From Phascolarctos cinereus (lineage: Eukaryota > Chordata > Mammalia > Diprotodontia > Phascolarctidae), in contig NW_018344037.1 in NCBI RefSeq assembly GCF_002099425.1, positions 5,200,001 through 5,264,000 on the forward strand: a DNA stretch of 64,000 nt, in the 5' to 3' direction. The notes under the pieces were generated by a model. That model had not been told where the DNA came from and searched no databases. It saw only the letters and a list, made by a program, of their open reading frames with translations. Shown one piece after another: positions 12,472 to 23,604 of the stretch. Positions within the stretch are counted from its first letter, which is position 1. The number at the start of each line of letters is the position of its first letter. Made by a program: the position numbers and the translations under genes.

Positions 12472-13071
12472 ATGGGACAGAAAGATACATGTTGTTAATA
12501 AGGGCAAACTGTTTACCTCTCTACAAGAGAAGATGATACTTATAACACTTGAGAATTATATTGTTATTATACCATTTTAAAAGGGGTATACATAGAGGAG
12601 GTGGGTACAAGTTGACATTGATGTAACGATAAATGATAAAATCTAATCAAGTGGGTTAAATGAATATAAGTGGATGAATCTGATCTAACTTGGGAAATGC
12701 ACTGGGAGAAAAGGAAAGGAGGAGGCAGACAAAGGTAAATTACATTTCAGGAAAAGGCACAAAAACCTATTACAGTAAAGGGAAAGAAGGGAGGGAGATG
12801 AACATTATTTGAACTTTACTCTTATCAGATTTGGCTCAAGGAGGGAATAACGTAATCACTTAGGTATAAAAATCTAACTTGCCCTATAGGCAGTAGGAGG
12901 GAAAAGGGGAAGGAAAAAGGAGTGGGGATAGAGGGGAGGGAAAAAGTAGAAGAAAAAGGAGGAGACTAATAGAAGGGAGGACAGACTGAGGGAGATGGTG
13001 GTCAAAAGCAAAACACTAATGAGGAGGGAAAGGGAGAAAGGAGAAAGAAAAGCATAAATAAGGGAAACAGG

Positions 13072-13122
13072 ATGGAGAGAAAGACCCAGATAGTAATCAT
13101 AAATGTAAATGTGAATGGGTGA
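13072..13122 (+). pseudogene. ORF2 start stub (MERKTQIVIINVNVNG)
   Basis: Sixteen codons followed by TGA. The peptide matches the first strand of the L1 ORF2 endonuclease domain (compare MEKKTQIAIITVNVNG at 60325 on the minus strand). The stop is created exactly at the junction with the 3'UTR, where 'gtgaatggg' meets 'tgaagcatac'. Nothing functional can be made. Its value is as a marker of the deletion breakpoint. Confidence 0.8.
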
Positions 13123-13844
13123 AGCATACTACTTGCTCTTTTTTTTTCTTCTGTTTTGTTTTGTTGCCTCTTTCTTGCAGTTCCTCCTATTGGTTATAAT
13201 TCTTTAAAACATGACTAATGTTAAAATATGTTTAATAGGAATGTATATGTAGAGCCTATATCATATTGTACACAATCTTGTGGAGGGGGAAGGAGGGGGA
13301 GAAAAATTTGAAACTCAAAAGCATATGGAAGTGATTGTTGGAAAATAAAAATAAGTTAATAAAAAAACAGTAGTGAATTAGTTATTTTTGTAATAATCCT
13401 TCATCTTGTTGAAGAATGCTTAGAAGTCATCACCTAGCCTTTTCTTTCACAGCCTAAGCACTTTCAACTCTTTTAACCTTCCATGTCCTTTCCTCATTTG
13501 TTGGTCACTTTCATTACATTTCTTTATCTTTTTTCAGTGACTTCACATTTATCTTAAAAAACATGGAATAAAACTATGTCCAATATTCTAATAAGGGCAT
13601 AATTAAAGTAAAATAGAAAAATTTATTCCCACACCTTGTGATAACCACTAAGGACATTGGACTCAGTTAATCCTAAGGTCCAATCTGGATCTAAATTCTA
13701 TTGATTCTCTGCATTCATGTTAATATATTCCAATAAAACATGAAATTACTAATATATTTTGCTGACTCATAAACTAGAGTCTAGGATATTCTTCCGGGTT
13801 TTTTTTAAATATGTTTACTTTTATTTTTTAATTTTGCATTGTAG

Positions 13845-13965
13845 AAGGGCCATTAGATTTGGAAGCCAGAAAACATTTTCCATTTTCTCTACAGTGCTAT
13901 TACCTTAGTTAAGTTTCCTAAGTCCTCCAAGCCTTATTTTCCTCACTTGGAAAATAGTGAAAAAA
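13845..13965 (+). repeat. MIR-like SINE
   Basis: The order 'gatttggaagccagaaaaca', 'gttaagtttcctaagtcctc', 'ttattttcctcacttggaaa' follows the MIR layout (head, core, 'cctcagtttcctcatctgtaaa'). Diverged copy. Confidence 0.6.
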
Positions 13966-13972
13966 ATTTTTT

Positions 13973-14003
13973 ACCAAACCCAACCCAACCCAACCCAACC
14001 CAG

Positions 14004-14050
<47 letters not shown>
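13973..14050. repeat. Compound microsatellite (CCCAA)n + (CA)n
   Basis: About five units of CCCAA (13976-14003) are followed by about 22 CA units (14006-14050). The open frame at 13947-14306 runs through it and is not a gene. Confidence 0.95.
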
Positions 14051-14051
<1 letters not shown>

Positions 14052-14059
14052 TTATGTAA

Positions 14060-15650
14060 GATAAGAGAGAAAGAATTCTATAGACTATTATACAAGTCGA
14101 TAATATGGCTGCTTTTTGTAATTGTAATAAAAGTTTTAGGATCTAAGTTAAACTGTTGGTTCTCTTTAAGGATTTTCAGTACAGCTCAGTTAGCAGACAA
14201 GACAATAAGAAAGCTATCTCATTTCCTTTTCAAAATTATTGGGCATACCAACACTGTTTTTATTTTCCATTTCATTATTAGGTTCAATTTCTGGAGCTTG
14301 CATTAAGTGAAATTTTCAGCGATCTCATAGTTTTAAACATCTCCCTCCTCAGATTGAGCAGCAAATTTATTTTGTATCTTCTTATTTTTTAATCTAGCTT
14401 TATAGATGAAAGTTTTATTTATTTATTTTTCAATGATTACAATGTATGGGTCATTAACAGGTAGCATGAAAGTGTGAAGGCCAGACCCATTCTCCACTGT
14501 TTACTGGGTTGAGATAATCAGCATGACAATGTTTAGAAGGAAGATCATGAAACCTTATGACACCCTTTGCATTTGTTAGATTCACAGAAGTGTTTTGATA
14601 ACATTGGTGAGGTTATTAACATGGTTAGTGGTGTTACTGGAGAACAATCCATCAGTTTTTCGGGGTGATTGTTAGATCTTCACAGCTATAATGGCAGGGT
14701 CAGGGCACACTGTACATCACCTTGTCCAGAGATTGGATTGTGAGTTGTTGTTTTTTTTTTCATTGTGTAACCCAGGTTCATTTGGCCATACCTAGATTGC
14801 CTAACATGGAAACTTCTGTATTCCCTACCATGTGCATGAGTATAACCTCCTTTGATTGACTGTATAACCAAATCAGGCAACACCTTTAAAACTGGTAAGA
14901 CTGAGATTTTTTCCTCCTCTTTCTGACTCTATTACTGTATCATGTGTTTTCCTTCTATGTCAAGTCTAAAGAGTGAAAATCACAGTTTGCCTACAGAGCA
15001 AATACCATGAAGTAAACTGATGAAAAATAAAGGCCTTTACTTCCCTCGCTTCCCCTTTTGCCCTTCAGAGAAATAGGACTGAGAGTTTCTTTTGTCCTCA
15101 GTTCCAGCTGAAGGTGAAAATTCCAATGGGATCCAAGATTTTCACTGTGTTGACCTTGGAGCCAGGATTGTAACTAAGATGGTGCAGCCAGCCATGTGGG
15201 TAAGAAGCGCTAAGAAGCCAAGGGCTGGGACTCCATGTTGAGGAAGGTTTGGACTTGGAGCTAGGACTATGTGCTCTATAGGAACTGAGCCAAACTGGAA
15301 ATCTAATTTGCTTCCCTTCCTCACAGATATTGAAGGTGATGCAAGCAGGTCAGGGAAGGATTATGCCTCCTACATATTGGAGGAGTTTATTTGTATCTTG
15401 GTGATTAAACATTTTGAAATAAAAATTCCTTTGTAAAAGTTAATCTGTTAGTAGCTAAGTGGCACTGGGTTGCAGGGACCCTCTCCCTACACTTTGAGAA
15501 AATGATGGGTCAGGGCTGGAGCCATTTGAAGGGAGCCTAGACACTCAAAAGCTCTTGAGAGTACCTGAGCCCCTGGCAGTAGAGAGAAATTTATCCTACC
15601 TGACTTTCCAGTCAGTGAAGGTCATGTAAGTCAACGCTGCAATAAGATCC
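14060..15650. other. Unassigned DNA; transcript-end-like segment at 14910-15490
   Basis: No long coding frame. From about 14910 to 15490 the sequence is GC-richer than its surroundings and contains 'gaaataaaaattcctttgta' (AATAAA) followed by 'ggttgcagggaccctctccc'. This could be an old LTR or the 3' end of a retrocopy. I see no second copy in the window and no terminal repeats, so it is left unassigned. Confidence 0.4.
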
Positions 15651-15654
15651 TAGT

Positions 15655-15838
15655 TTTAGTGGTACAAGAAATATTAGAGTCCATGGATTCCAACCTGCTT
15701 GTTTTAAAGTTTTGAATTAACTCAGGCACAGAGAGGTTAAGTGACTTTCCCAGAGTCACCTGCCTAGTAAAATAAGTTTTTGTGTCCTTTGAACCCAAGT
15801 CTTCCTGACCCTAATTCCAGTGTTCTATTCAAAATATA
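15655..15838 (-). repeat. MIR/THER-like CORE-SINE
   Basis: The plus strand shows 'aggcacagagaggttaagtg', 'actttcccagagtcacctgc' and 'gaacccaagtcttcctgacc', the reverse of a MIR-type SINE. Moderately diverged. Confidence 0.75.
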
Positions 15839-15939
15839 GAACTACTTTTACACCTTTAGTAGTAGTAATGCTATTAATATCACTACCACTAGTAATGGTA
15901 TTATAACTAATAAAATTCATCCACTAAAATTGATCTCTA

Positions 15940-16130
15940 ATATATATATATATAAATATATATATACACACATATATATTCATGTATGTGTACATGTGTG
16001 TATATATGTTACATATGATATATACATGTGTATGTGTGTATGTATATTTATGTGTATATAAATGGATATATGCGCACACATGTGTGTATGTGTGTGTATG
16101 TGTGTGTAAATACACATATATACACATACA
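15940..16130. repeat. (TA)n/(TG)n low-complexity tract
   Basis: Mixed TA, TG and CA dinucleotides over about 190 bp. The overlapping open frames on both strands (15924-16208) translate simple repeat and are rejected as genes. Confidence 0.9.
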
Positions 16131-16139
16131 TATCTCCCA

Positions 16140-17384
16140 GGGCTTTGGCAGGCAATACCAATGGACTGTAAGCTCTATCAGGTTCAAATAGACTAGTGAG
16201 AATACCATATGTTTATAATTTTGAGGGGCAACTTAGCTATGTCATAGAGACTTACCACCAAGTTTGGCCACAAGGTAGTGATTTTTCTGACTCCCAAAAT
16301 TCAGGAAAATCTCTATTAAGGCATGAAAGATTTGAGACCCCACCATTCCTTGAAATATCCCTTCAGACCTCTGGAAAATTAATTGTAGGTATGACAAGTA
16401 CCTATACTTTCAGGTCCCATACTAACACTGTACTAAGAATCAGGGAAATGAGTAAAACCTCCAATATTTTCAAAATCATTGTTATAAGTTATAATTTCCT
16501 AGCTTATTAATAAGATCAAGAATTCCATGGATTCCAAGTAGCTCACATATATTTGTTTTACCTTGATTTTATATGTCTTACCTTTATCACAGGGGGAAAC
16601 CAGGGGAAATTAAAAGAAAAAAACAAAACAAGAACTATGTCTCTAGAATTGTGAATGTTCAAAGATTCACATGAAATTATGAGGGACAGAGTTCAAGACT
16701 ATCTTCTGAAAAGCAGATATATTTTGTTTATAGTGTGAAGGGTAACAGAATTTATCTCAGCTGACAGCCATAAAAGAGAAGAAATGCAAGTGAATATTTT
16801 TTTTCGACAAATATATAAATTCCACCTACATTATCCCTACATCCCTTGGAACAAATGAGGAAGTACAAAAGGAAGTAGGCTTCATTCATTTGGACCATTT
16901 TTTTTTCTAGTTCATAGATGGTGATAGAGGATGTGGGGTAGCTCTAGAATTTAGTGAGTATATTGGTATATTTATCTCCATGTTTTGTTTCTTAAGGAGC
17001 TACACAAATAATTCTCTCTTGAATACAAAACCAGGTAAAAACATTTGATTTTAATATAGAATATACGCCTCTGTATATTTACTGCATCTATTCATGTGTG
17101 TGTGTCCTTTCATCCAACAAGAACTATATAATCCTATACTTGTCTATTGTTGCCAAAGCGGTCAATATTGGGAATTAAATTCAACACCAAAATGTAATAG
17201 TAAATTTTTTCAGATATCTGGTATATCTATTTCATTGTTCTTTTTAAATACTTTTAAAAATTGTTCTAATTGTTTTGTTATGTGGTATATTTGACTTTAT
17301 AAACTGTATGTTTCCCTTTTTGAAAATAAGAAAGAATATAAAATGCTAAATAAATAAATGATAATAAAATCACTTTAAGTATAC
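16140..17384. other. Unassigned AT-rich DNA
   Basis: No gene, RNA gene or recognisable repeat. The open frames at 16196-16510 and 17094-17294 have no domain, no codon signal and no partner. Confidence 0.5.
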
Positions 17385-17610
17385 AGCATTGTGGATAAAG
17401 AGCTGGCACTGAAATAAGGGAGAGTTAAGTTTAAGTTCATGTCTCTTACATTTACTAGCTCTGTGTGTGTGATCCTTGGCAAGATATTCAATGCTTTAAT
17501 GTCTTTGCAACTTTTTAAGCATCTAAGTTAAAGATGAGTTGCTGCTCTGCATCAGTACAGAGAACTTCCATATCTGGAATTCCTCATGCCAATTAAATCA
17601 CACATCTTGG
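17385..17610 (+). repeat. tRNA-headed SINE with 'TTGC...AATTAAATCACA' tail, copy 2
   Basis: The head reads 'gcattgtggataaagagctg'. The core reads 'ttactagctctgtgtgtgtg'. The tail reads 'gatgagttgctgctctgcat' and 'atgccaattaaatcacacat'. Same family and orientation as 9255 and 36720. Confidence 0.7.
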
Positions 17611-18195
17611 TCAAAAATAATTCCATGTGTTAGTATATGCAAAAAAGATTTCCTCAAAATTAGTTATCCATTGGATTGCAATGGTCACAAAGAGGATGCA
17701 GCATTTCAAATTATTTCACATCATATAGTTTTGCATGTGAAGATAATGCAGACTCTGCATCTCAAACTTAACAGCACTTCTAGAGGCTCAAATTCTATAA
17801 GATAAAAGTACATTTTTTGTAGAGATTTTTATCCCCATTTAACCAAGATGAAATGTACTATATTACAAAATTATTTTGAATGTATTCAAACAACTAGACA
17901 AAATAAGATGTGGAAATAGAGGTGAGAAAGGAAAACAAACAAGCAAACAAAAACAAACGAAATCAAAAACAACAACAAAAAAATAACTTTTGCATGACCA
18001 ATGCAAGGCAAAGTGAGCAGAGCCATGAAGTCATGCAAAGAGTAGAACAACCTAAAAGGAAATAAAAACTACCAAAAATATGAGAAACGAATGCTGCAAA
18101 ATTAAAAAGAATTAATTTTGTCCCAAATAAGAGATATTAAAAGATACTTTCCCTTTAGTCTCTTGTGTTTGTTGGTTTTTGTTGTTTCTTTCTTT

Positions 18196-18345
18196 TTTTT
18201 TTTTTGCTAGGCAATGCGGTTAAGTGATTTGCCCAGGGTCACACAGTTAGTAGTAACTGTTAATGTGTCTGAGGCTGGATTTGAACTCAGGGCCTCCTGA
18301 CTCCAGGGCCGGTGCTCTATCCACTGCACCACCTAGCTTCCCCCC
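18196..18345 (-). repeat. Short tRNA-headed SINE (A-tailed type)
   Basis: On the minus strand the head reads 'ggtggtgcagtggatagagc', a tRNA-like start with a B-box-like 'gagttcaaatcc', then 'tgtgaccctgggcaaatcac', ending 'cgcattgcctagc' and an A-run. The same short form lies at 42676. The poly(A)-type end suggests mobilisation by L1. Confidence 0.85.
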
Positions 18346-18444
18346 TTACTCTCTTGTGGAAGAGGAAGAAAATCCATGGGCAGGAAACACTGCATATGAT
18401 ATCAGACTTTTTCCCCCCACAATGGAACAGTTTTGCTGAATCAC

Positions 18445-21067
18445 TTTATTTCACTACTCCTGCTTTTTTTTTTACTTCAGCTGAAACATAATATATTCTA
18501 CTTCAGCCTTTTACCTTTACCTGTGTGTGTTCCTCTGTTTCAGATGTGTTTCCTGTAAACAACATATTATAGGATTATGTTTTTCAATCCATTCTGCTAT
18601 CCTTTTCTGTTTTATGAGAGAATTCATCCCATTCATTCACAGTTATGATTACTACCTGTGTCTTTCTCTTTATCCTATTTCTCCACTGTTTATGCTTTTC
18701 TTTCTCCTTTCTCCCTTTCCCTTCTCACTAGTGTTTTGACCACTGCCTCCCTCAGTCTGCCTTCCCTTCTATTAGCCCCTACTCTTTTCTTTCCCCCTTT
18801 CCCTCCTACTGCTTATAGGGCAAGTTAGATTTCCATACCTGATTATGTTATTCCTTCCTTGAGCCAAATCTAATGAGAATAAGGTTCAAACAATGTTCAT
18901 GTCCCTCCCTTCTTTCCCTCTACCTAATAGTATGTTGTGCCTTTTCCTGAAATGTAATTTATCCTTGTCTGCCTCCTCCTTTCTTTTCTCTCAGTACATC
19001 CCTTAATTCAATCTCATTGATCCACTTACTTGGATCTATTTAACCCATTGATTGTATTTTATTTATCCTTACATCAAAGTCAACTTATAACCACCCCCTC
19101 TATGTATACCCCTTTAAAATGGTGTAATAACAATACAGTTCTCAAGAATTACAAGTATCATCTTCCCTTGTAGGGATGCAAACAGTTTGCCTTTATAAAT
19201 AACATGTTGTTTTTCTGTCCCATTTAACTTTTTATGTCTCTCTTGAGTCTTGTATTTGAAGATCAAATTTTCTGTTGACCTCTGGTCTTTTTATCTGGAA
19301 GGTTTGGAAGTCCACTATTTCATTGAATATCCATCTCCTCCCCTGAAAGATTATGTTTGTTTTCTCTGGGTAGTTGATCTTTGGTTGTAATCCAAGCTCC
19401 CTTGTCTTATGGAATATTGTATTCCACACCCTACAACCTTTTAATGTAGAACCTGCAAGGTCCTGCATAATCCTGACTGTGGTTCCATGATATTTAAATT
19501 GTTTATTTCTGGCTGCTTGCAATATTTTCTCCTTGACCTGGTAATTTTGGAAGTTGGCTACTATATTCCTTGGCTTTTTCAATTTGAGATCTCTTTCAGA
19601 AGGTAATTGGTGGATTCTTTCTATGGCTATTTTAACCTCTGGGTCTAGGACCTCAGGACAGGTTTTTTTTTTTTATAATTTCCTGAAAGATACTGCCTAA
19701 GCTCTTTTTTTCATAGTGATTTTCAGATAGACCAATAATTTTTAAATCATCTCTCCTGATCTATTTTCCATGTCAGTTGTTTTACCAATGAGGTATTTAA
19801 TGTTTTCATCTATTTTCTTCATTCTTTTGCTTCTGTTTGACTGTTTCTCACCCTCTCACAGAGTCATTAGCTTCCGTTTGCCCAATTCTGATTTTTAATA
19901 AATTGTTTTCTGCTATTAGACTTTGTGCCTCCTTTTCCATTTGATCCATTTTACCTTTTAAGGAATTCTCCTCAGTGAGTTTTTGTGTCTCCTTTTCTGT
20001 TTAGCCAATTCTGCTTTTAAGGAGTTGTTTTCTTCATTTAATTTTTGCCCTTCTTCCAAGCTATTGACTCTCCCTTGCATACCTCTCATTTCTTTTCCCA
20101 AATTTTCTTCTACCTCTCTCCTTGACTTTTAAAATCCTTCTTGAGCTCTTCCAAGAAGGCTTCTGGGCTTTAGACAAGTTCATATCCCCTTTTGAGATTC
20201 CAGATGTGGATCTGTTGACAATGTTGTCCTCTTCAGAATTTCTTCCTTGATCTTCATTGTTCCCATAACAAGAATCTATAGTACATTTCTTTTTGTTCAT
20301 GATGTTTGCTTATTTCCTGGCCTTTAAAGAGATTGAGCTCTCCTGTTGGAGACCACGGGGCACTAACTCAAGCTTCTTGTGTTGGGAGTCAGGGCCAGGT
20401 CATTGGATTTGTGTGCTGGGGCCTCAGATGCTGGCAGTTGGATGCTGTAGGGTTCTGGCAGCTTACCTGGTATTGAGCTGGAATCAGCAACACTGTAACT
20501 CTAGGGGTAGATTGGGTAGTCTGGACCCTGGAGGTTGCCTGCTCACCCAGGTCTTTCTTTTCACTTTCTTTGGCTCCTTTCAGGTGGATGTTTCACTGCT
20601 GTGGGATGTTTCTCTGCTTGGGGCTTTCCCTCTTGGAATGCTTTCCAGAGTTTTGTTGAGGCACTGGGAGATTTGGCTGCCATAGAATGCTGTGACATGT
20701 GGTGGTTTTCTGAACTGATTTCCATTGGCTCCACTGACCCTACTGAGGCCCTCAGGGGTCCTGGTATTGGTTTTTGCCTGCTCCATCACCTGGAGATAAT
20801 GATCTCCCCCTAGTATGGTGAGGTGGGGTTTTCTACTAGCTTGCTGGGACACCTCCCATTCCATACTGCTTCCCCTCCCCCAGGGCAAGAGAAGTCTTTT
20901 CCATTAATCTCTCAAGCTTTCTGGGCTACCAGACTGATGCACCTTGTCTTTATGCTGGTTCAGTTGTTCCAGGGTTTTTCCTGGGGCGATATTTTCTGGG
21001 CTTTCAGAGGTTAATAAGGGACGATGAGAGTGACTTCTTACTCCACCATCTTGGCTCCCAGAAGTGG
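18445..21067 (-). mobile_element. L1 5' half (5'UTR, ORF1, start of ORF2), lacking its 3' end
   Basis: The minus strand starts at the shared L1 5' end ('ctgggagccaagatggtgg', 21039-21064) and runs through the 5'UTR and ORF1 (about 20300-19230). It then crosses the purine-rich inter-ORF region and the first part of ORF2, up to the endonuclease words near 18480-18690, and homology fades at about 18445. Most L1 copies are 5'-truncated. A copy keeping only its 5' half has lost the rest by deletion, recombination or early termination of the RNA. Confidence 0.8.
19232..20300 (-). pseudogene. L1 ORF1, broken
   Basis: The N-terminal piece (20061-20300, MNKKKCTIDSCYGNNEDQGR) and the C-terminal piece (19232-19582, with NFQNYQVKEKILQAARNKQF and FDLQIQDSRET at the end) belong to one ORF1. 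The coiled-coil part between them (about 19860-20090) holds roughly three 21-residue units and is interrupted by stops and shifts. It is the minus-strand counterpart of 11447-12471. Confidence 0.75.
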
Positions 21068-22200
21068 AACCTCTTTTTTGTTTTACTTTAAAAAAATATT
21101 ATAAGGGATTACTCTATATGTGGTGGCAACAGAAATAAGTGTAAAATAAATGTAGGCAATGTGAAAGTGAAATATGCTAACAATATCTATTGAATATATA
21201 TTTTAGAGGTTGGACAAGGCCTCATTTGGAATCAATGGAAGGACAAAGTTTCTTTGACATAAGTTGGAACAACTTATTATCCGTGATGAATAATAATTGT
21301 AATAAAATGCTATATTAAGAAATTGAACATGTACTTGAAGTTTAACCCACAATACATTTTAGAGATTTTATAGAGAGCACATATCCCAGCTTAAGAGTTC
21401 TGATATGATTGTAGATGGATAACTGATATTAATTATGACTTCACAATGATTGTTTAGTAATATCTTGGCAATGAATTATGGCTGGAATCCTTTTTTAAAA
21501 ATGGGAAGGTGTATATTTCATGAAAACTACATTCACTAATTGGTAGGACTTCCAGGCATTTTCAAGTGAGAGGCCAAGGATTAATTGGGCCAGAGAGACT
21601 GAAGTACACTCTGACTTCTGAAAGAAACTGCTTTAGAACAGTGGTAAGGTTCACTGGGAAATTAATATGGGAAGTCACTGCCTGTGGCATAGTTGTTCTG
21701 AGAATACATAAATTGAAGACTTCATTTGCCTATTTAGTTGGGCTGACAAAATTTCCAGGGGAAAAAAAATCACTCTAAGGGTAAGCTCCAAGTGTTAATA
21801 TAGAAGTGGTAGTATCTGTGCTCTGGGGATTATACAGAGGTGAATTCCTATGAGTAAAGCTAAGTGTAGCTCTAAGACAGTATAGCTTTTTTCCTGTTTG
21901 AACAAGTTAAAATAAATCAAGAAACATAATTTGATGCAGTTTCTATGAAAAAGAAAAAAAGTAATTGGGAGGGAACAACTGCCATACCCATGGTGAAATT
22001 TATCTATGTTTATAGAAAGAAATCTTACATTTTATTAGACCATAAATAGGGGAATTGGCTCTCATTTACTGGTACAGGGAGCTCATTGAATTTGTCTTCT
22101 CCAATGGTTTGTCAATCAGTTTCTTGTCTTTTCCACTGAGTGCTATCAGCATGATTTCTCTTAGAATTACTGCCACAAAATTAACAATTAGCTCGGCCTA
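21068..22200. other. Unassigned AT-rich DNA
   Basis: No gene or clear repeat. The 70-residue open frame at 21566-21778 has no recognisable feature. Confidence 0.5.
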
Positions 22201-22204
22201 GGTA

Positions 22205-22370
22205 AACAGATTTAAACCTCAAAGGGATCATGGAGGTCATGTAATCCAATAAGGAAGATGAAGTTTAGAAAGGGTAAGCTTTCCCAAGATCATAAAAGTA
22301 GTGCATAGCAAGGCTGGCGTATGAACCCCAAACCTCCTTCTTCCAATGCAGGACTCTTTTCTAAAATTGG
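22205..22370 (-). repeat. MIR/THER-like CORE-SINE
   Basis: Plus-strand words 'gggatcatggaggtcatgta', 'atccaataaggaagatgaag' and 'gtatgaaccccaaacctcct' follow the reversed order of the mammalian '...gaggtcatctagtccaa...cagatgagg...' SINE. Confidence 0.7.
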
Positions 22371-22524
22371 ATCTCTATGACTTGTCTATTTCTGATTCTT
22401 TTCTTATTTTTTATCACTGAAAATTAGTACTTCCTATTAAGTATTACTTCAGAAAGTATGGTGTAGCTGTGTGAACACAGATGCAATATGTACACTTTGT
22501 GTCTACTTAACTGTATATGGAAAT

Positions 22525-22788
22525 TTGTTGTTGTTGTTGAGTAGTGTTTCAGTTGTGCCCAACACTTTGAGATCCCATATGGGGTTTTCTTGGCAAAGAT
22601 ACTGAAGTGGTTTGCCATGTCCTTCTCCAGCTCATTTTACAGATGAGAAAACTGAAGCTAAAAGGGCTAAGTGACTTGCCTAGGGTCACACAGCCAGTAA
22701 GTATCTGAGGCCCATTGTTAAATAAGGAAAAGGAGTCATACTGATTTCTGTCCTGGCATTCTATCCACTGTGTCACCTAGCTACCTAT
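22525..22788 (-). repeat. Composite SINE: tRNA head + RTE-like tail
   Basis: The minus strand reads a tRNA-like head (22788 leftward: 'ggtgacacagtggatagaat'), the 'tgtgaccctaggcaagtcac' core, then '...agctggagaaggacatgg...' and the 'gggcacaactgaaacac' end with an (AAC)n tail (TTG repeat at 22526-22540). Several further copies share this layout. A rough flanking repeat (TATATGGAAAT / TATCTGGAAAAT) may be the target duplication. Confidence 0.8.
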
Positions 22789-22959
22789 CTGGAAAATAGG
22801 GATAATTATCCCTACAAAAAATCGGGAAAATAGGGATAATTATATCACCCCATGGGCTTCTGAGCCTCAAATCAAGTAATTATAGAGAAAGTATTTTCCA
22901 AAGTACAAAGCTAACAGTAGGTATGATTATAATTTCTCCAGCATATCAGTTTGGCATAA

Positions 22960-23080
22960 TAATTATTTGCTTTGTAAACATAACAACTTGGGCTCAGATC
23001 CTGCCTTTTGCATATACTAGCTGAGTGAACCTGGAAAAAAAATCATTTAACCTTTCAGTCTCCACAGGTCTGTGGGTGAG
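22960..23080 (+). repeat. MIR-like SINE
   Basis: Shows 'ttgggctcagatcctgcctt', 'atatactagctgagtgaacc' and 'ttaacctttcagtctcc', the core and part of the tail of a MIR-type element. Confidence 0.6.
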
Positions 23081-23604
23081 TGTGTCTTTCTCTCTGTCTC
23101 TGTTTCTGTTTTTGTCTACAAATTAAAAAGCAGCATCCCACCTGCATTGATAGATGGATTTTCCACACTGGGAATTCACTATATCAAAGACATCACAGAT
23201 CTGGGTTAAAATAATTATAAAAAAATATTTCTCCAATAAATAGTTGGCTTAAAAACTTATTATGGTACCTTCCAAGCAAACAACTATTTATCAGCTCAAC
23301 TACAACGTTGATGAAAGATACAAAGGAGAATTTGGTAGTCTTACTATTGCCAGAGAAATGATTCCTAGTGAATATTTAGACTATGTAAATGGTGGATTAA
23401 GAACCCACCCTCTTGTTCAATTAGTTCAAGTTTTTGTTGTTGTTGTTGTTGTTTTTGCTTGTTTGTTTGTTTTTGTTTTTGTTTTTAAGGCATTCAAACT
23501 GATTGCTTGGAATCTATAGGCAATCAACCAGCTACTTTTCCTTGATTTTATAATGTTTCTATGACATCTCTAGGCATAATTTTCCTATTCTCCCAAACTA
23601 GATG

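Larger units (their letters stand above)
10656..13367 (+). mobile_element. Internally deleted L1: 5'UTR + ORF1 + 16 codons of ORF2 + 3'UTR
   Basis: The element starts with the L1 5' end 'gggagccaagatggtggag', which is shared with the copies ending at 21067 and 62545. A GC-richer 5'UTR, an ORF1 region (11447-12471) and a purine-rich inter-ORF region follow. ORF2 then starts at 13072, and after 16 codons the sequence passes directly into the L1 3'UTR (from about 13122) and an A-rich end. The endonuclease and reverse transcriptase are absent. The 3'UTR equals that of the ORF2-bearing copy at 39762-41426, so this is an L1 deletion derivative of HAL1-like design. No clear target duplication was found. 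Confidence 0.85.

Noticed and set aside
15924-16208. Overlapping open frames on both strands rich in Tyr, Ile, Cys and His
   Set aside because: They translate TA/TG/CA microsatellite. No start context, domain or partner.
20293-20813. Plus-strand frames of 130 and 92 residues
   Set aside because: They are antisense to the 5'UTR of a minus-strand L1.
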